From the NCBI RefSeq assembly GCF_900091725.1, contig NZ_FMBW01000014.1:1-59860 (forward strand): a stretch of DNA of 59,860 bases. Reading direction: 5' to 3'. Below the pieces are notes generated by a model. The model did not search any database. It was given only the letters and a program-made list of their open reading frames with translations, and had not been told where the DNA came from. Shown one piece after another: positions 18,134-26,895 of this stretch. This DNA is from Streptomyces sp. DvalAA-43 (GTDB taxonomy: Bacteria > Actinomycetota > Actinomycetes > Streptomycetales > Streptomycetaceae). Every line of letters begins with the position of its first letter. Position 1 is the stretch's first letter. A program made the translations under genes and the position numbers.

Positions 18134-18784
18134 TCAGCGCAGTCGGCGCGCGCGCAGCACCAGGTCGTCGGTATGGTGCGCGCCGGCACCGCCCTCGGGT
18201 GTCACCCGTGGCCGCTGCTCGTTCACCTCCACCTCCCAGTCGTCGTCGAGCAGAGCGGTGACCATCGAGGGCCAGACGTAGTCGGCCGGGTCGAAGCCGC
18301 TGTCGTTCGCGTGCTGGTTGTCCATCCCCGCGTGGTGGACGAGCAGCAGTACGCCGCCGGGCGCGACGGCCGCGAGCAGTGCTCGCTCGGCTGCGGCGTC
18401 GGGGGTGCGCAGCAGGGCCGGGTACTGCGCGGAGACCAGGTCGAAGGAGGCCGGCGGGAGCATCGCCTCCGTCAGTGCGGCGTGTACCCAGCGAACGGCG
18501 AGGCCGGCGTCCCGCGCGTGCCCGGCCGCCCGCTCCAGCGCCACGCCCGAGACCTCGACCGCGGTCACGTCCCAGCCGTTGCGCGCGAGCCAGACGGCGT
18601 CCGCGCCCTCGCCACAGCCGACATCGAGCACCCGCCCGGGGGTGAGCCCGGCGGTCTCGGCCACGAGCGCACCGTTGGGCCGGCCACTCCACAGCTGTTG
18701 TCGGTCGGCGTACCGGCTGTCCCACTCCGCCCGCACGGCGGGGTCTCCGACGTATCCGTCGACAGGCGAGGGGGTGTCGGACAT
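18134..18784 (-). CDS. Class I SAM-dependent methyltransferase
   Basis: The 216-aa protein shows motif I VLDVGCGEGADAVWLARNGW, the acidic end of strand 2 in VTAVEVSGVALERA, and SFDLVSAQYPAL at the motif III/IV region. The C-terminal part is short, as in tellurite-resistance or thiopurine-type small-molecule methyltransferases. The ATG at 18784 gives the usual start; an upstream in-frame ATG adds 29 residues with atypical composition. Confidence 0.88.
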   Translation of the reverse strand: MSDTPSPVDGYVGDPAVRAEWDSRYADRQQLWSGRPNGALVAETAGLTPGRVLDVGCGEGADAVWLARNGWDVTAVEVSGVALERAAGHARDAGLAVRWVHAALTEAMLPPASFDLVSAQYPALLRTPDAAAERALLAAVAPGGVLLLVHHAGMDNQHANDSGFDPADYVWPSMVTALLDDDWEVEVNEQRPRVTPEGGAGAHHTDDLVLRARRLR

Positions 18785-19311
18785 AGGTGTTCCTGCTGCG
18801 ATGTTGTCGGTCACGGGCCCACCGTCGCCCATCGCGTTCGGGTCAGGCCACTTCTGTTGCCGGTCCGGCAAAACGGTGTCCAGGGGGACGGCTGACCTGC
18901 CGCAGCCAAGGCTGAACGCTTCTCATCGCAGGCTGAGTGCCGAACGGAGCGATGGCTCCCGAGGCGGAGGCGCTGAGTGCGGCGCTGAGGTGAGTACCCA
19001 TGCTGTCTGCAGGAGTTGAGCCCGTCACGCACCCGATCCGGCCTGTCCGGGGAGTGGGACTCGCCGAAAGGTCGGTGAGACGGAGCTGCTCCGACTCAGC
19101 CCACTCAAACGATGAGACACGATCCCCACCACCTGCGGATCGGTGTCCAGAGGAGCGAATTGACCCACCTGCTCGGCACGATCGTTGAAGCCGAGTCCGA
19201 CCCCGTTCGGCGCGAGTTCCTGGAAGGGTTCCCGGAAGGCTTCGCGCTCCTTGACGGTGTCTGGAAGCAGGTCCTGAGGACGGAGCGGAGACCGTCGACC
19301 TGCCACACACG
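18785..19311. other. Intergenic stretch of 527 bases with a possible gene remnant
   Basis: No intact gene is supported. On the plus strand 19112 to about 19290 reads HHLRIGVQRSELTHLLGTIV then LEGFPEGFALLDG with good GC-third-position codon use, then loses coding character where it runs into the convergent hydrolase gene. I do not recognise the family; it may be a truncated or frameshifted small gene. Confidence 0.4.
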
Positions 19312-20247
19312 TCATCCGCGTGCGGTGGCCATCTTCTCGATCTCGCTGAGAACGAGGCCGGGGCGCTCGCTCGGGATGTCGTGCGAGCTGCCCTCAGCGG
19401 TGACGAGTGTCCGGTCAGGGCCGGCCTTCGCGAACGCGGTGGCGGCGTCCCGCCAGAGCTGGGCATCCTCGGGGGACCCGTCGAACGGGGTCTTCTCCGA
19501 CACGATGACGGTGGCGGGGACGCTGCCGGGCCAGGAGACCTGGTGGTACGCCCGGTGCATCGGTGCGTAATTCTCCGCGGTGGCGATCAACTGACGGTTC
19601 TCCTTCGTGGAAGGGTCCGCCTTCGCCGCATCGACCTGCGGTTTGTTCGCGGCTACGAGACGGGCGATCTCCTTGTCGGTGTAGAGCTCCGGCAGGCTCG
19701 CGTCGACGAGCACCGCACCAGAGACCAGCCGCGGGTTCGCGCGGGTGAAGTAGGTCGCGACCTCGCCCGCCTGGGAGTGTGACACCAAGATGACATTCCG
19801 GGTGACACCGAGTTCGCGCAGACCGATCTCCAGATCGCTGACGGCGCTCTCCACCTTCCAGGGGCCCGGCACCTCGTCACTGTCACCGAGCCCGGCCCGG
19901 TCGTAGGTGATGATCTCGGAACCGGTGGCTGCCGCGAGCTTGGGAACCAGATTCTTCCAGTACGAGGAGTCCAGGCCCCCGCCCGCGTCCAGGACGATGG
20001 CGGGAGAATGGCCGGGAGTGACATGGAACGCCAGACGGCGGCCGTCGTCATTGATCATATGCAACGTCGGGTCGGCTGCCGGTTTCGAAGCCGACGCGGT
20101 CGGCGCCGCTGAAGCCGACGAGGCGGAATCCTCCGGAGCGGAAGCGCCGGTTTCGCTACAGGCCGTGAGTGTCCCGGCAGTGACGGCCAGGAGGAGCATC
20201 GTTGGCAGCACCCGGCGTGCGTGTCGGCGAGGCAGGAAGTTCGTCAT
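19312..20247 (-). CDS. Alpha/beta-hydrolase lipoprotein
   Basis: The 311-aa exported protein has a signal peptide ending in the lipobox LTAC (AVTAGTLTAC), then a Ser/Ala/Pro-rich linker (about residues 32-58) and an alpha/beta-hydrolase domain: LDAGGGLDSSYWKNL (oxyanion loop), YDRAGLGDSD, nucleophile elbow VSHSQAGE and catalytic His in GSSHDIPSERP. It is probably anchored to the outer face of the membrane by Lgt. A strong ribosome binding site (GGAGGA) precedes the ATG at 20247. The substrate is unknown; the fold suits esterases and peptidases. Confidence 0.9.
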   Translation of the reverse strand: MTNFLPRRHARRVLPTMLLLAVTAGTLTACSETGASAPEDSASSASAAPTASASKPAADPTLHMINDDGRRLAFHVTPGHSPAIVLDAGGGLDSSYWKNLVPKLAAATGSEIITYDRAGLGDSDEVPGPWKVESAVSDLEIGLRELGVTRNVILVSHSQAGEVATYFTRANPRLVSGAVLVDASLPELYTDKEIARLVAANKPQVDAAKADPSTKENRQLIATAENYAPMHRAYHQVSWPGSVPATVIVSEKTPFDGSPEDAQLWRDAATAFAKAGPDRTLVTAEGSSHDIPSERPGLVLSEIEKMATARG

Positions 20248-20476
20248 CGGGGGTGGTCCTCCGGGATTCGTTGGTGCGGCTGTGCTGAACGAGCACCATC
20301 CTCGGCGTATCCGACTCCTCGATCGATCCGGCTACCACGATGATCGCAGGGGCCGTTTCGGCACCGCGCGCAGTGGGGCTGTCCCCCTTGGCCTCCCCGA
20401 CGTAGTGGCTGCGCAGCGCGTTCCGTCGCATGATGCCCTGACCACGGCCGCAGGGGATCGGAGGCAGTCTCCGAGC

Positions 20477-20653
20477 GTGTTCTTCACCTTCCGTCCGCGT
20501 CGTAGGGTTCCCGCGAAGGCAAGAGAACTCGGCGAGACCCTCGCCCAACTGGTCGACGAGGCCGAGGAAAATGCAGAGGGCCAGCCCGTGCACGGCGTGT
20601 TGGTGGCGCTCTACCAGCAGTCTCTGCCGGCCAGCACCACCAGTTCCGCCTAG
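20477..20653 (+). CDS. Possible 58-aa small protein
   Basis: A GTG-started frame encodes a basic N-terminus (FFTFRPRRRVPAKARELGET) followed by an acidic helical part (LAQLVDEAEENAEGQPVHGV). Codon use is coding-like, and GGAGG lies 13 bases upstream. No family is recognised. It could be a free-standing small gene or the C-terminus of a lost one. Confidence 0.4.
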   Translation: MFFTFRPRRRVPAKARELGETLAQLVDEAEENAEGQPVHGVLVALYQQSLPASTTSSA

Positions 20654-20802
20654 GAGCGTGGGTCGGTGAACAACTCCTGGAATGCCGCGCCTCGTGGTGG
20701 GGTGGGGCTGTCGGGCTGCTGTTGAAAAGGCGTGGCTGCCCGTCAGTTGTGATGCGACAATCAGTCCGCATCTTGATCCACATCCGCGTTCCGGAGGTTC
20801 GC

Positions 20803-21372
20803 ATGGACGTCGCCTCGCTGCTGCCGTTGACCACGGCCCGGTTGTCGCTGCGTCTGTTCACTCCCGGCGACGTCGACGACCTGTACGCCTACCAGAGCCT
20901 GCCGAGCGTGGCGCGCTACTTGTACCGGCCGCCGCACACGCGGGAGCGCAGCGAGCAGGTTGCGGCCGAGCGCGCGGCGCACTCGGTTTGGTGCGCCGAC
21001 GGGGACAAGCTGGCGCTTGCTGTGTGCCGACGCGATGAGCCCGGCGTTCTTGGCGAGGTGACGCTCACCCAGGCCGATGCCCGCGCCGCCCAGGCCGAGA
21101 TCGGCTGGACTCTCGACCCACGTCACGAGGGGCACGGCTATGCGACCGAGGCGGCCGTGGCGCTGGCCGGGTTTGCCTTCGACAGGCTCGGCGTGCACCG
21201 GCTCTACGCACGGCTGGATGTGGAGAACACCGGGTCCGTGCGGGTCTGTGAGCGCCTCGGGATGCGTCGGGAGGCGCACCTGGTCGAGAACGACCTCGAC
21301 GGGGATCGCTGGGGCAGCGAGTACATCTACGCGGCACTGGCCGCGGACATGGGCGGTCAATCAGGCAGTTGA
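20803..21372 (+). CDS. GNAT N-acetyltransferase, RimJ/RimL-like
   Basis: The 189-aa protein has the GNAT pattern TTARLSLRLFTPGDVDDLYA, then IGWTLDPRHEGHGYATEA (acetyl-CoA pyrophosphate loop), AFDRLGVHRLYARLDVENTG and VCERLGMRREAHL. RimJ/RimL-type enzymes acetylate protein N-termini or small amines. GGAGG lies six bases before the ATG. The reading frame continues open for 67 codons after the TGA stop (see the next entry). Confidence 0.9.
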   Translation: MDVASLLPLTTARLSLRLFTPGDVDDLYAYQSLPSVARYLYRPPHTRERSEQVAAERAAHSVWCADGDKLALAVCRRDEPGVLGEVTLTQADARAAQAEIGWTLDPRHEGHGYATEAAVALAGFAFDRLGVHRLYARLDVENTGSVRVCERLGMRREAHLVENDLDGDRWGSEYIYAALAADMGGQSGS

Positions 21373-21576
21373 GCCTGCCGGCGCCTGGACACCGACCCCG
21401 ACTTCGCCGCGTGGTTCGAGCCGCTGTCGGACGGCATCCGCGAACTGGCATCGTGGACGCGGCCGCACTCCGGACTCGTGCGGCTTCAGATCGCGCTCAC
21501 GGACTTGGCCGACTTCCTCGCCCCGGACTCCGACCGCTTCCCGGACCACCGCAGGTCCTGGCTGAGCCTGCTGTGA
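21373..21576 (+). pseudogene. In-frame coding extension after the acetyltransferase stop codon
   Basis: Directly after the TGA at 21370-21372, in the same frame, a coding-like stretch reads LDTDPDFAAWFEPLSDGIRE, then LASWTRPHSGLVRLQIALTD and DHRRSWLSLL before a TGA at 21574-21576. It has strong GC-third-position bias. It may be the tail of a formerly longer protein cut by a nonsense change, or the remnant of a separate gene. Further coding-like debris follows to about 21740 (AARFADGEVARQVECFADSE). Confidence 0.5.
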
Positions 21577-21742
21577 ATGATCGAGACAGCTGTTCGTGGT
21601 GAACACCGGCCGCCGCCCGACCCGCCGCGACATGGCCGCACGCTTCGCGGACGGCGAGGTCGCGCGGCAAGTCGAGTGCTTCGCGGACAGCGAGGGCTGC
21701 GGCCCAGGTTGTCGATGGCACGGACCGCAGCCCTGGCCCGGG

Positions 21743-23158
21743 TCAGCCGAGCGGTCGCTCCGTCACCGCGGCGGGCAGGGAGATCCGCCAGGCGACGAGC
21801 CCGGCCGCGGCGAGGCCGACGGTGGCCAGGAGGCTGCCGGCGAGGAAGGGGTCGGTGCCCTCCAGGGCAGGAGCGAACCCGACGCCGACGCAGATCGTGA
21901 TCCCGGTGGAGCCGCCCAGTTGGTCGGCGGCCCGCTGGATGCCGGAGGCGATGCCGGCGTCGTCCTCGGTCACTCCGGTCACCGCGACGTACTGCAGCCC
22001 GACGGTCCCGAGCCCCATCCCGGCGGCGATGAACACCATGGCGGGGATCATCGCCAGACCGGTGGCCTCGAAGTGGGAGACCAGGGCGATGGCGGCCATC
22101 GCAAGGACGGTGGAGCAGATTCCGGCCAGGACACAGACCCGTGCGCCCCACTGCCCGAGCAACCCGGGAACCAGTACCGAGGCCACGATCAGGGACACCG
22201 CCAAGGGCAGCATCGTCAGTCCGGCCCGGAGCGGGCCGGCGCCCAACCGGCCCTGGAGGTAGTAGGCGAACAGCAGGAACGACGTGGACAGTGCCGCGCT
22301 CAGCAGAGCGGTGGCAAGGTTGGCCAGGACGCGCGGTCGACTGCGGAAGAACCGCAGGGGCACCAGCGGGTTCCGTGACCGGCGCTCGACCCTGATGAAC
22401 AGGGCCCCGGCGACTGCTGCGCCGACCAGTGCCACCGGCGGCAGCCAGGGCAGTGTGCTGTCCGCCTTCCCCGCTTCGACGACCCCGAGGGTGAACAGCA
22501 GCGGAGCCGCGATCAGCAGGAGCGAACCGGGAAGGTCCGAAGACATGGACTCGGCAGGTCGCTCACTGGGCACGAGGAAGACCGCCGCAGCGAGTACGAC
22601 CAGGATGAAGGGCACCGACACCAGGAAGATCCACCGCCAGCCGAACAACTCGGTGACGATCCCGGAGACGACGAACCCGAGGACGAGACCACAACTCGCC
22701 ACGGCCGCCCACACACTCAGCGCCCGTGACCTGCGTGGCCCTTCAGGAAACATGAGCACGATCACTGCCATCGCTGCGGGAAGAGCCAGCGCTTCACCGA
22801 CGCCCTGCAGCAGCCGGGCTGTCACCAGCAGGATGAAGGACGGGGCGAGCCCGGCCAGCAGGGACGCGGTGCCGAAGAGAGCTGTGCCGAGCAGCAGGAT
22901 GCGGCGCCTGCCGAGTACGTCGCCCAGTCGGCCGCCGAGCATCAGCAGCCCGCCGCCGGTGATCGTGTACCCGACCACGACCCAGGTCAGAGCGTGACCA
23001 TCGACCCCGAAGTCGGCACCGATCGACGGCAAGGCGACATTGACCACGGTCACGTCCACCGCGATGAAGAACTGCAGCATGGCCATACAGCACAGCGCCA
23101 GCCACATACGCACGGGGGACGACGCGTCCCGGCGCGAGAAGGGAATGCCTGAAAACAC
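21743..23158 (-). CDS. MFS exporter, DHA2 family (14 membrane segments)
   Basis: The 471-aa integral membrane protein carries the DHA2 motifs: FFIAVDVTVVNVALPSIGAD in the first segment (motif D1), GGRLGDVLGRRRILLLG (motif A) and later LGFVVSGIVTELFGWRWIFL (motif C region). The family exports drugs and metabolites by proton antiport. The GTG at 23158 is chosen because GGAG sits at correct spacing and the product begins just before the first membrane segment; an in-frame ATG at 23221 would add 21 polar residues. Confidence 0.93.
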   Translation of the reverse strand: MFSGIPFSRRDASSPVRMWLALCCMAMLQFFIAVDVTVVNVALPSIGADFGVDGHALTWVVVGYTITGGGLLMLGGRLGDVLGRRRILLLGTALFGTASLLAGLAPSFILLVTARLLQGVGEALALPAAMAVIVLMFPEGPRRSRALSVWAAVASCGLVLGFVVSGIVTELFGWRWIFLVSVPFILVVLAAAVFLVPSERPAESMSSDLPGSLLLIAAPLLFTLGVVEAGKADSTLPWLPPVALVGAAVAGALFIRVERRSRNPLVPLRFFRSRPRVLANLATALLSAALSTSFLLFAYYLQGRLGAGPLRAGLTMLPLAVSLIVASVLVPGLLGQWGARVCVLAGICSTVLAMAAIALVSHFEATGLAMIPAMVFIAAGMGLGTVGLQYVAVTGVTEDDAGIASGIQRAADQLGGSTGITICVGVGFAPALEGTDPFLAGSLLATVGLAAAGLVAWRISLPAAVTERPLG

Positions 23159-23558
23159 CAAGTGCTCCGTTGCTCGGAAGAAGTCCCGAGCAGCACGGAC
23201 GTGCCGCTCCGGTCCAACCACGAAGCGACAGAACGTTCAGCAGAAGTGAGACGAACGCCCCGCCGCTAGCGGAGCGTCCTCGTCACTGCGGCACAAGCCG
23301 CGCACGAACCAGCAGACATGAAGCCGATGCTACCGGAGCCGACAACAGGCGATCCCTCGGCGCCGTGCGACCCGAACGGCTCCGAGGACCGGAGCTCATG
23401 TACGTGAGGCCCACGACGGCCGAGCGGACAGACCCGACGCCGCCGCGGAGCGCGTATCGGTGGGATGACCGATGTGCGGGGGCGAGGGGTGCGGCCATAG
23501 TCCTCGGGAGATCGTTCGCGGGTGGCCGTGGCGCACCCGGTTTTCGAGAGGACCTTTC
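23159..23558. other. Divergent intergenic region, 400 bases
   Basis: It separates the exporter and the amidohydrolase, so it must hold both promoters. A perfect 10-bp palindrome CCGCTAGCGG (23263-23272) lies inside an imperfect longer hairpin. No gene is recognisable. Confidence 0.45.
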
Positions 23559-25262
23559 ATGAGCACGTATGCGGATCTGGTGTTCGTCGGCGGGCAGGTG
23601 GTCACGGTCGACGCGGAGTTCTCCGTCGCCTCGGCCCTGGCGGTGACCGGCGGGGTCATCAGCGCCGTCGGCGGGCGGGACGACGTCGCGCCGCTCATCG
23701 GACCCGGCACCCGTGTTGTCGACCTGCGGGGCGCGACGCTGCTTCCCGGCATCAACGATTCCCATCTGCACGGATGCGCCTTCGGCATGGCGACGCCGCC
23801 GCTCTCCCTCGACCTCACTCATCCTGCCGTGTCCTGCCTCGCGGACGTGGCCGAGGTGGTACGGGAGGCCGTCGGGCGGGTTCCGGCAGGGCAGTGGATC
23901 ACGGGACACGGCTGGGACACCGGCTATCTCGACGAGTGCGTCTCCGACCCGTCGCGGCTGCCCTCGCGGCGCGACCTCGACGCCGTGAGCCCGGACCACC
24001 CCGTCGTTCTGTACTCCTTCTCCGGACATGCCACCTGGGTCAACTCCAAGGCACTGGAGCTCATAGGCATCGACCGGCACACCGTCGCCCCGCCCGGCGG
24101 AGCCATCGTCGTGGACGAAGCGGGGGAGCCGACCGGGCTGCTCCACGAGGGGGCCCAGGCCCTGGTCCAGAACGTGCTGCCGCCGCTCAGCCGGCAGGAG
24201 CGCACCGACGCGATCCGCTCGACCCTCGCCACGCTCGCCCGCCTCGGCGTGACCAGCTACACCGAGCCCGGTCTCGGCCCCGGCGGCGACGGCATCATGC
24301 GGGGCGCACTCGGTGCGGAGACCCTCGACGTCTACCGCCGGCTGCTGGCCGACGGCGAACTGACCGCCCGCCTCGGCGTCCTGCTCCTGCCCACCGGCAT
24401 GGCCGGCACCGCCGAGGAGTTCGCCCGCACCCTCACCGCCCTCGGCAAGCCCGGCGACACCGATCCGCGCCGCCTCGCGATCCACGGGGTCAAGCTCTTC
24501 GCCGACGGCATCGTCCCCAACAAGACGTCCTGGATGCACGAGCCGTACGTCGGCGGCGGCTGCGGCTCCCTGTGCGTCGGCGGCGAGACCGACACCGAGC
24601 GGATCGCCGAGATCGGCGCCATGATCCGGCATGCCCACGCCGCCGGGCACCAGATGGGCGTCCACGTCACCGGCGACCGGGCCATCGACACCGTCGCGGA
24701 CGCCTTCGCCGCGGCCATGGCCGAGCACCCGCGGCCCGACGCGCGCCACTACGTCATCCACGGCGACTTCCTCACCGCACACAGCATGAAGGTGCTGGCC
24801 GCGCTCGGCTTCGGCGTGAACATGAACCCCACCATCAAGTGGACCGTCGCCGACATGGAGGAGGACTTCGTCGGCGCCGGACGGGCCGCGTACGCCTGGC
24901 CCTACCGTGACGCCATCGACGCCGGCGTACGGGTCGCCAGCGGGTCCGACGCCCCCGTCACATACCCGGACTGGCGCCAGGGCGTCGCCACCATGATGCT
25001 GCGCGAGTCGAAGGCCGCCGGCCGGGTCAGCGGCCCCGAGCAGTGCATCGGCCTGGCCGAGGCGATCCGTACGTACACGATCGACGCGGCCTGGCAGGAC
25101 TTCGCCGACGACTGGAAGGGCTCCCTGGAACCGGGCAAGGTCGCCGACCTCTGCGTACTCGACGGAGACCTGCTCACCACCGACCCCCACGACATCCCGG
25201 AGATGCCCGTCGTCCTCACCGTCATGGACGGGCAGGTCGTGCACGACACCCTTCGCGATTGA
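23559..25262 (+). CDS. Amidohydrolase, YtcJ-like (amidohydrolase family 3)
   Basis: The 567-aa cytosolic metal hydrolase shows LVFVGGQVVTVDAEF (beta-sandwich start), LLPGINDSHLHG (metal HxH), GHGWDTGYLDE, YSFSGHATWVNSKAL, GVKLFADGIVPN (carboxylated-Lys region), MGVHVTGDRAIDT, HYVIHGDFL and RVASGSDAPVTY (metal Asp). This layout is that of YtcJ/NfdA-type amidohydrolases, which act on amides of varied structure. ATG at 23559 follows GAGAGGA. A LuxR regulator starts 32 bases downstream and may be co-transcribed. Confidence 0.92.
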   Translation: MSTYADLVFVGGQVVTVDAEFSVASALAVTGGVISAVGGRDDVAPLIGPGTRVVDLRGATLLPGINDSHLHGCAFGMATPPLSLDLTHPAVSCLADVAEVVREAVGRVPAGQWITGHGWDTGYLDECVSDPSRLPSRRDLDAVSPDHPVVLYSFSGHATWVNSKALELIGIDRHTVAPPGGAIVVDEAGEPTGLLHEGAQALVQNVLPPLSRQERTDAIRSTLATLARLGVTSYTEPGLGPGGDGIMRGALGAETLDVYRRLLADGELTARLGVLLLPTGMAGTAEEFARTLTALGKPGDTDPRRLAIHGVKLFADGIVPNKTSWMHEPYVGGGCGSLCVGGETDTERIAEIGAMIRHAHAAGHQMGVHVTGDRAIDTVADAFAAAMAEHPRPDARHYVIHGDFLTAHSMKVLAALGFGVNMNPTIKWTVADMEEDFVGAGRAAYAWPYRDAIDAGVRVASGSDAPVTYPDWRQGVATMMLRESKAAGRVSGPEQCIGLAEAIRTYTIDAAWQDFADDWKGSLEPGKVADLCVLDGDLLTTDPHDIPEMPVVLTVMDGQVVHDTLRD

Positions 25263-25293
25263 CGTATTCCGGGCACCTGATCATCCTTGGACG

Positions 25294-26070
25294 ATGACAG
25301 CGGAGCGGAGCACGACGGACATCCTGGACGCGGCCGTTCATGTCCGCGAGGCCGCCAGGAGCGCCACGTGCGGCGCGACCGGCGTCGACACGGTCCTGGC
25401 GGCGCTGTCGGAGGTGGTGGAGTACGACCACGCCTCCCTGACCCGGTGGGACCCACTGCGCCGACGCCACACCACCCTCGCCGGGAGCTACCCGGACGAC
25501 GCCACGGCCTACATCGAGACCCGTCTCCACGACGACCCGATGTTCTCCGTGCTCCGCAGTCCGGCCCGGGGCGGTCTCTGGCTCAGGGACGTCCCCGGGC
25601 AGCTCCTGGCGGCGTCCCCGGGCTTCCAGGACGTGCTGCGTCCGCTCGGCATCGAGGACGGCGTGGCCCAGTGTCTCTTCGCCGCCGACGGCCGGTACGT
25701 CGGCATGCTGAACGTCAGCACCCGTCGGCCACGGCGCACGCCCGATCCGGCGCGCGCCGTGGTCACCCTGCTGACCGAGGCCCTCGCCGCGGCCGTCGGC
25801 CCCTGCGCGGGCCCGCCGCCCGAGGAGAGCGTCACGGCAGATCCTGTCGTGGACGCGCGGCGGCCCGGCGGACTCTCGCCGCGGGAGGTCCAGGTACTGG
25901 CCGAACTGACCGTCGGCCGCACCAACCGGGAGATCGCCGAACGGCTGTACATCACACCGCGCACCGTGGGGACCCACATCGAGCACATCCTCGCCAAGCT
26001 CGACCTCCCCAACCGCGCGGCCGCCGCCGCCCGAGCCGTCGCCTGGGGAATCGAGCCCTCCTCCCGCTGA
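25294..26070 (+). CDS. LuxR-family regulator with an N-terminal GAF-like domain
   Basis: The 258-aa protein has an N-terminal sensory region (about residues 20-165: EVVEYDHASLTRWDP and GIEDGVAQCLFAADGRYVGM, GAF-like) and a C-terminal LuxR helix-turn-helix: LSPREVQVLAELTVGRTNRE, IAERLYITPRTVGTHIEHIL, AKLDLPNRAAA. There is no phosphorylatable receiver domain, so it probably binds a small molecule. It sits 31 bases after the amidohydrolase gene, which suggests it controls or is co-expressed with it. Confidence 0.9.
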   Translation: MTAERSTTDILDAAVHVREAARSATCGATGVDTVLAALSEVVEYDHASLTRWDPLRRRHTTLAGSYPDDATAYIETRLHDDPMFSVLRSPARGGLWLRDVPGQLLAASPGFQDVLRPLGIEDGVAQCLFAADGRYVGMLNVSTRRPRRTPDPARAVVTLLTEALAAAVGPCAGPPPEESVTADPVVDARRPGGLSPREVQVLAELTVGRTNREIAERLYITPRTVGTHIEHILAKLDLPNRAAAAARAVAWGIEPSSR

Positions 26071-26125
26071 CTCGCCGGGCGCCGCCGTCCGTGCGGCGAG
26101 CGGAGGTACCGGGCGGGCGGGGCCG

Positions 26126-26686
26126 CTACCCCGGGAAGGGGGCGACGGCCTCTCCGCCGGCCAGCGCGTTGAGCCGTGCGGCCGCGTCGTCGTCGAGGAA
26201 GAAGAGGGTCATGGCCTGGCCGTTGTGCCGGACATGAAAGCGCCGTTCCCCGTCCTCCAACTCGTCGATGAGATAGCCGACCACCATCAGGTCGGCCCAG
26301 TCGTCCCTGACGTCGATGGGCCAGCTGTTCCGCCGGCCGTTGGCCGTGTACTCGATCCACGCCTCCTCCTCGCCGAGGTCGACGTGGTCCCGCAGCTTGG
26401 ACAGGGCGTCCGGCAGGCCGGCGATCCGGCACAGCTGCCGGGCGATCGCCACGTACGAACCCGGGCCACGGACGCACTCGGTGTCGAAGTGCCACGCCCG
26501 GTCGCAGAACCACCGCTCCCACGGCTCGTCCTCGACCGCGCAGCCCAGGGTGAACAGCAGCACGTCGAACGGCTTGCTCTCGTACTCCTCCCGCGGCGAC
26601 GAGTACAGCAACTCGTCCACGGTCCGGCCGGCCGCGAGCGGCAGCCCCAGTTCCGCCAACCTGTCCAGCTGATCCTCAAGAAGCAT
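26126..26686 (-). CDS. Hypothetical acidic protein, 186 aa
   Basis: The soluble, strongly acidic protein starts MLLEDQLDRLAELGLPLAAG. It includes a Trp-rich stretch (DEPWERWFCDRAWHFDTECV) and FHVRHNGQAMTLFFL. Similar proteins are frequent in Streptomyces and resemble SMI1/immunity-type proteins in composition, but I see no diagnostic motif. The ATG at 26686 is used; 55 extra upstream residues in the same frame look non-coding. Confidence 0.75.
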   Translation of the reverse strand: MLLEDQLDRLAELGLPLAAGRTVDELLYSSPREEYESKPFDVLLFTLGCAVEDEPWERWFCDRAWHFDTECVRGPGSYVAIARQLCRIAGLPDALSKLRDHVDLGEEEAWIEYTANGRRNSWPIDVRDDWADLMVVGYLIDELEDGERRFHVRHNGQAMTLFFLDDDAAARLNALAGGEAVAPFPG

Positions 26687-26895
26687 GCCCGGGATCGTAA
26701 CCGCCGCTTCGGACAACGCCTCCGGACCGGCCCGGTACGACCTGGAGGTGCACAGCTTCGCCCACCCGAAGGAGGACCCGAAGGAGGACAGGTGCCGACC
26801 TGGGCGAACACGGGGATCCACCGCCACTGGCATCGAGGCGAGAGTTCGCACCTGCCCGCACCTGCCCCTGCTTCGGGTCGTCTACCGCGAACCCG

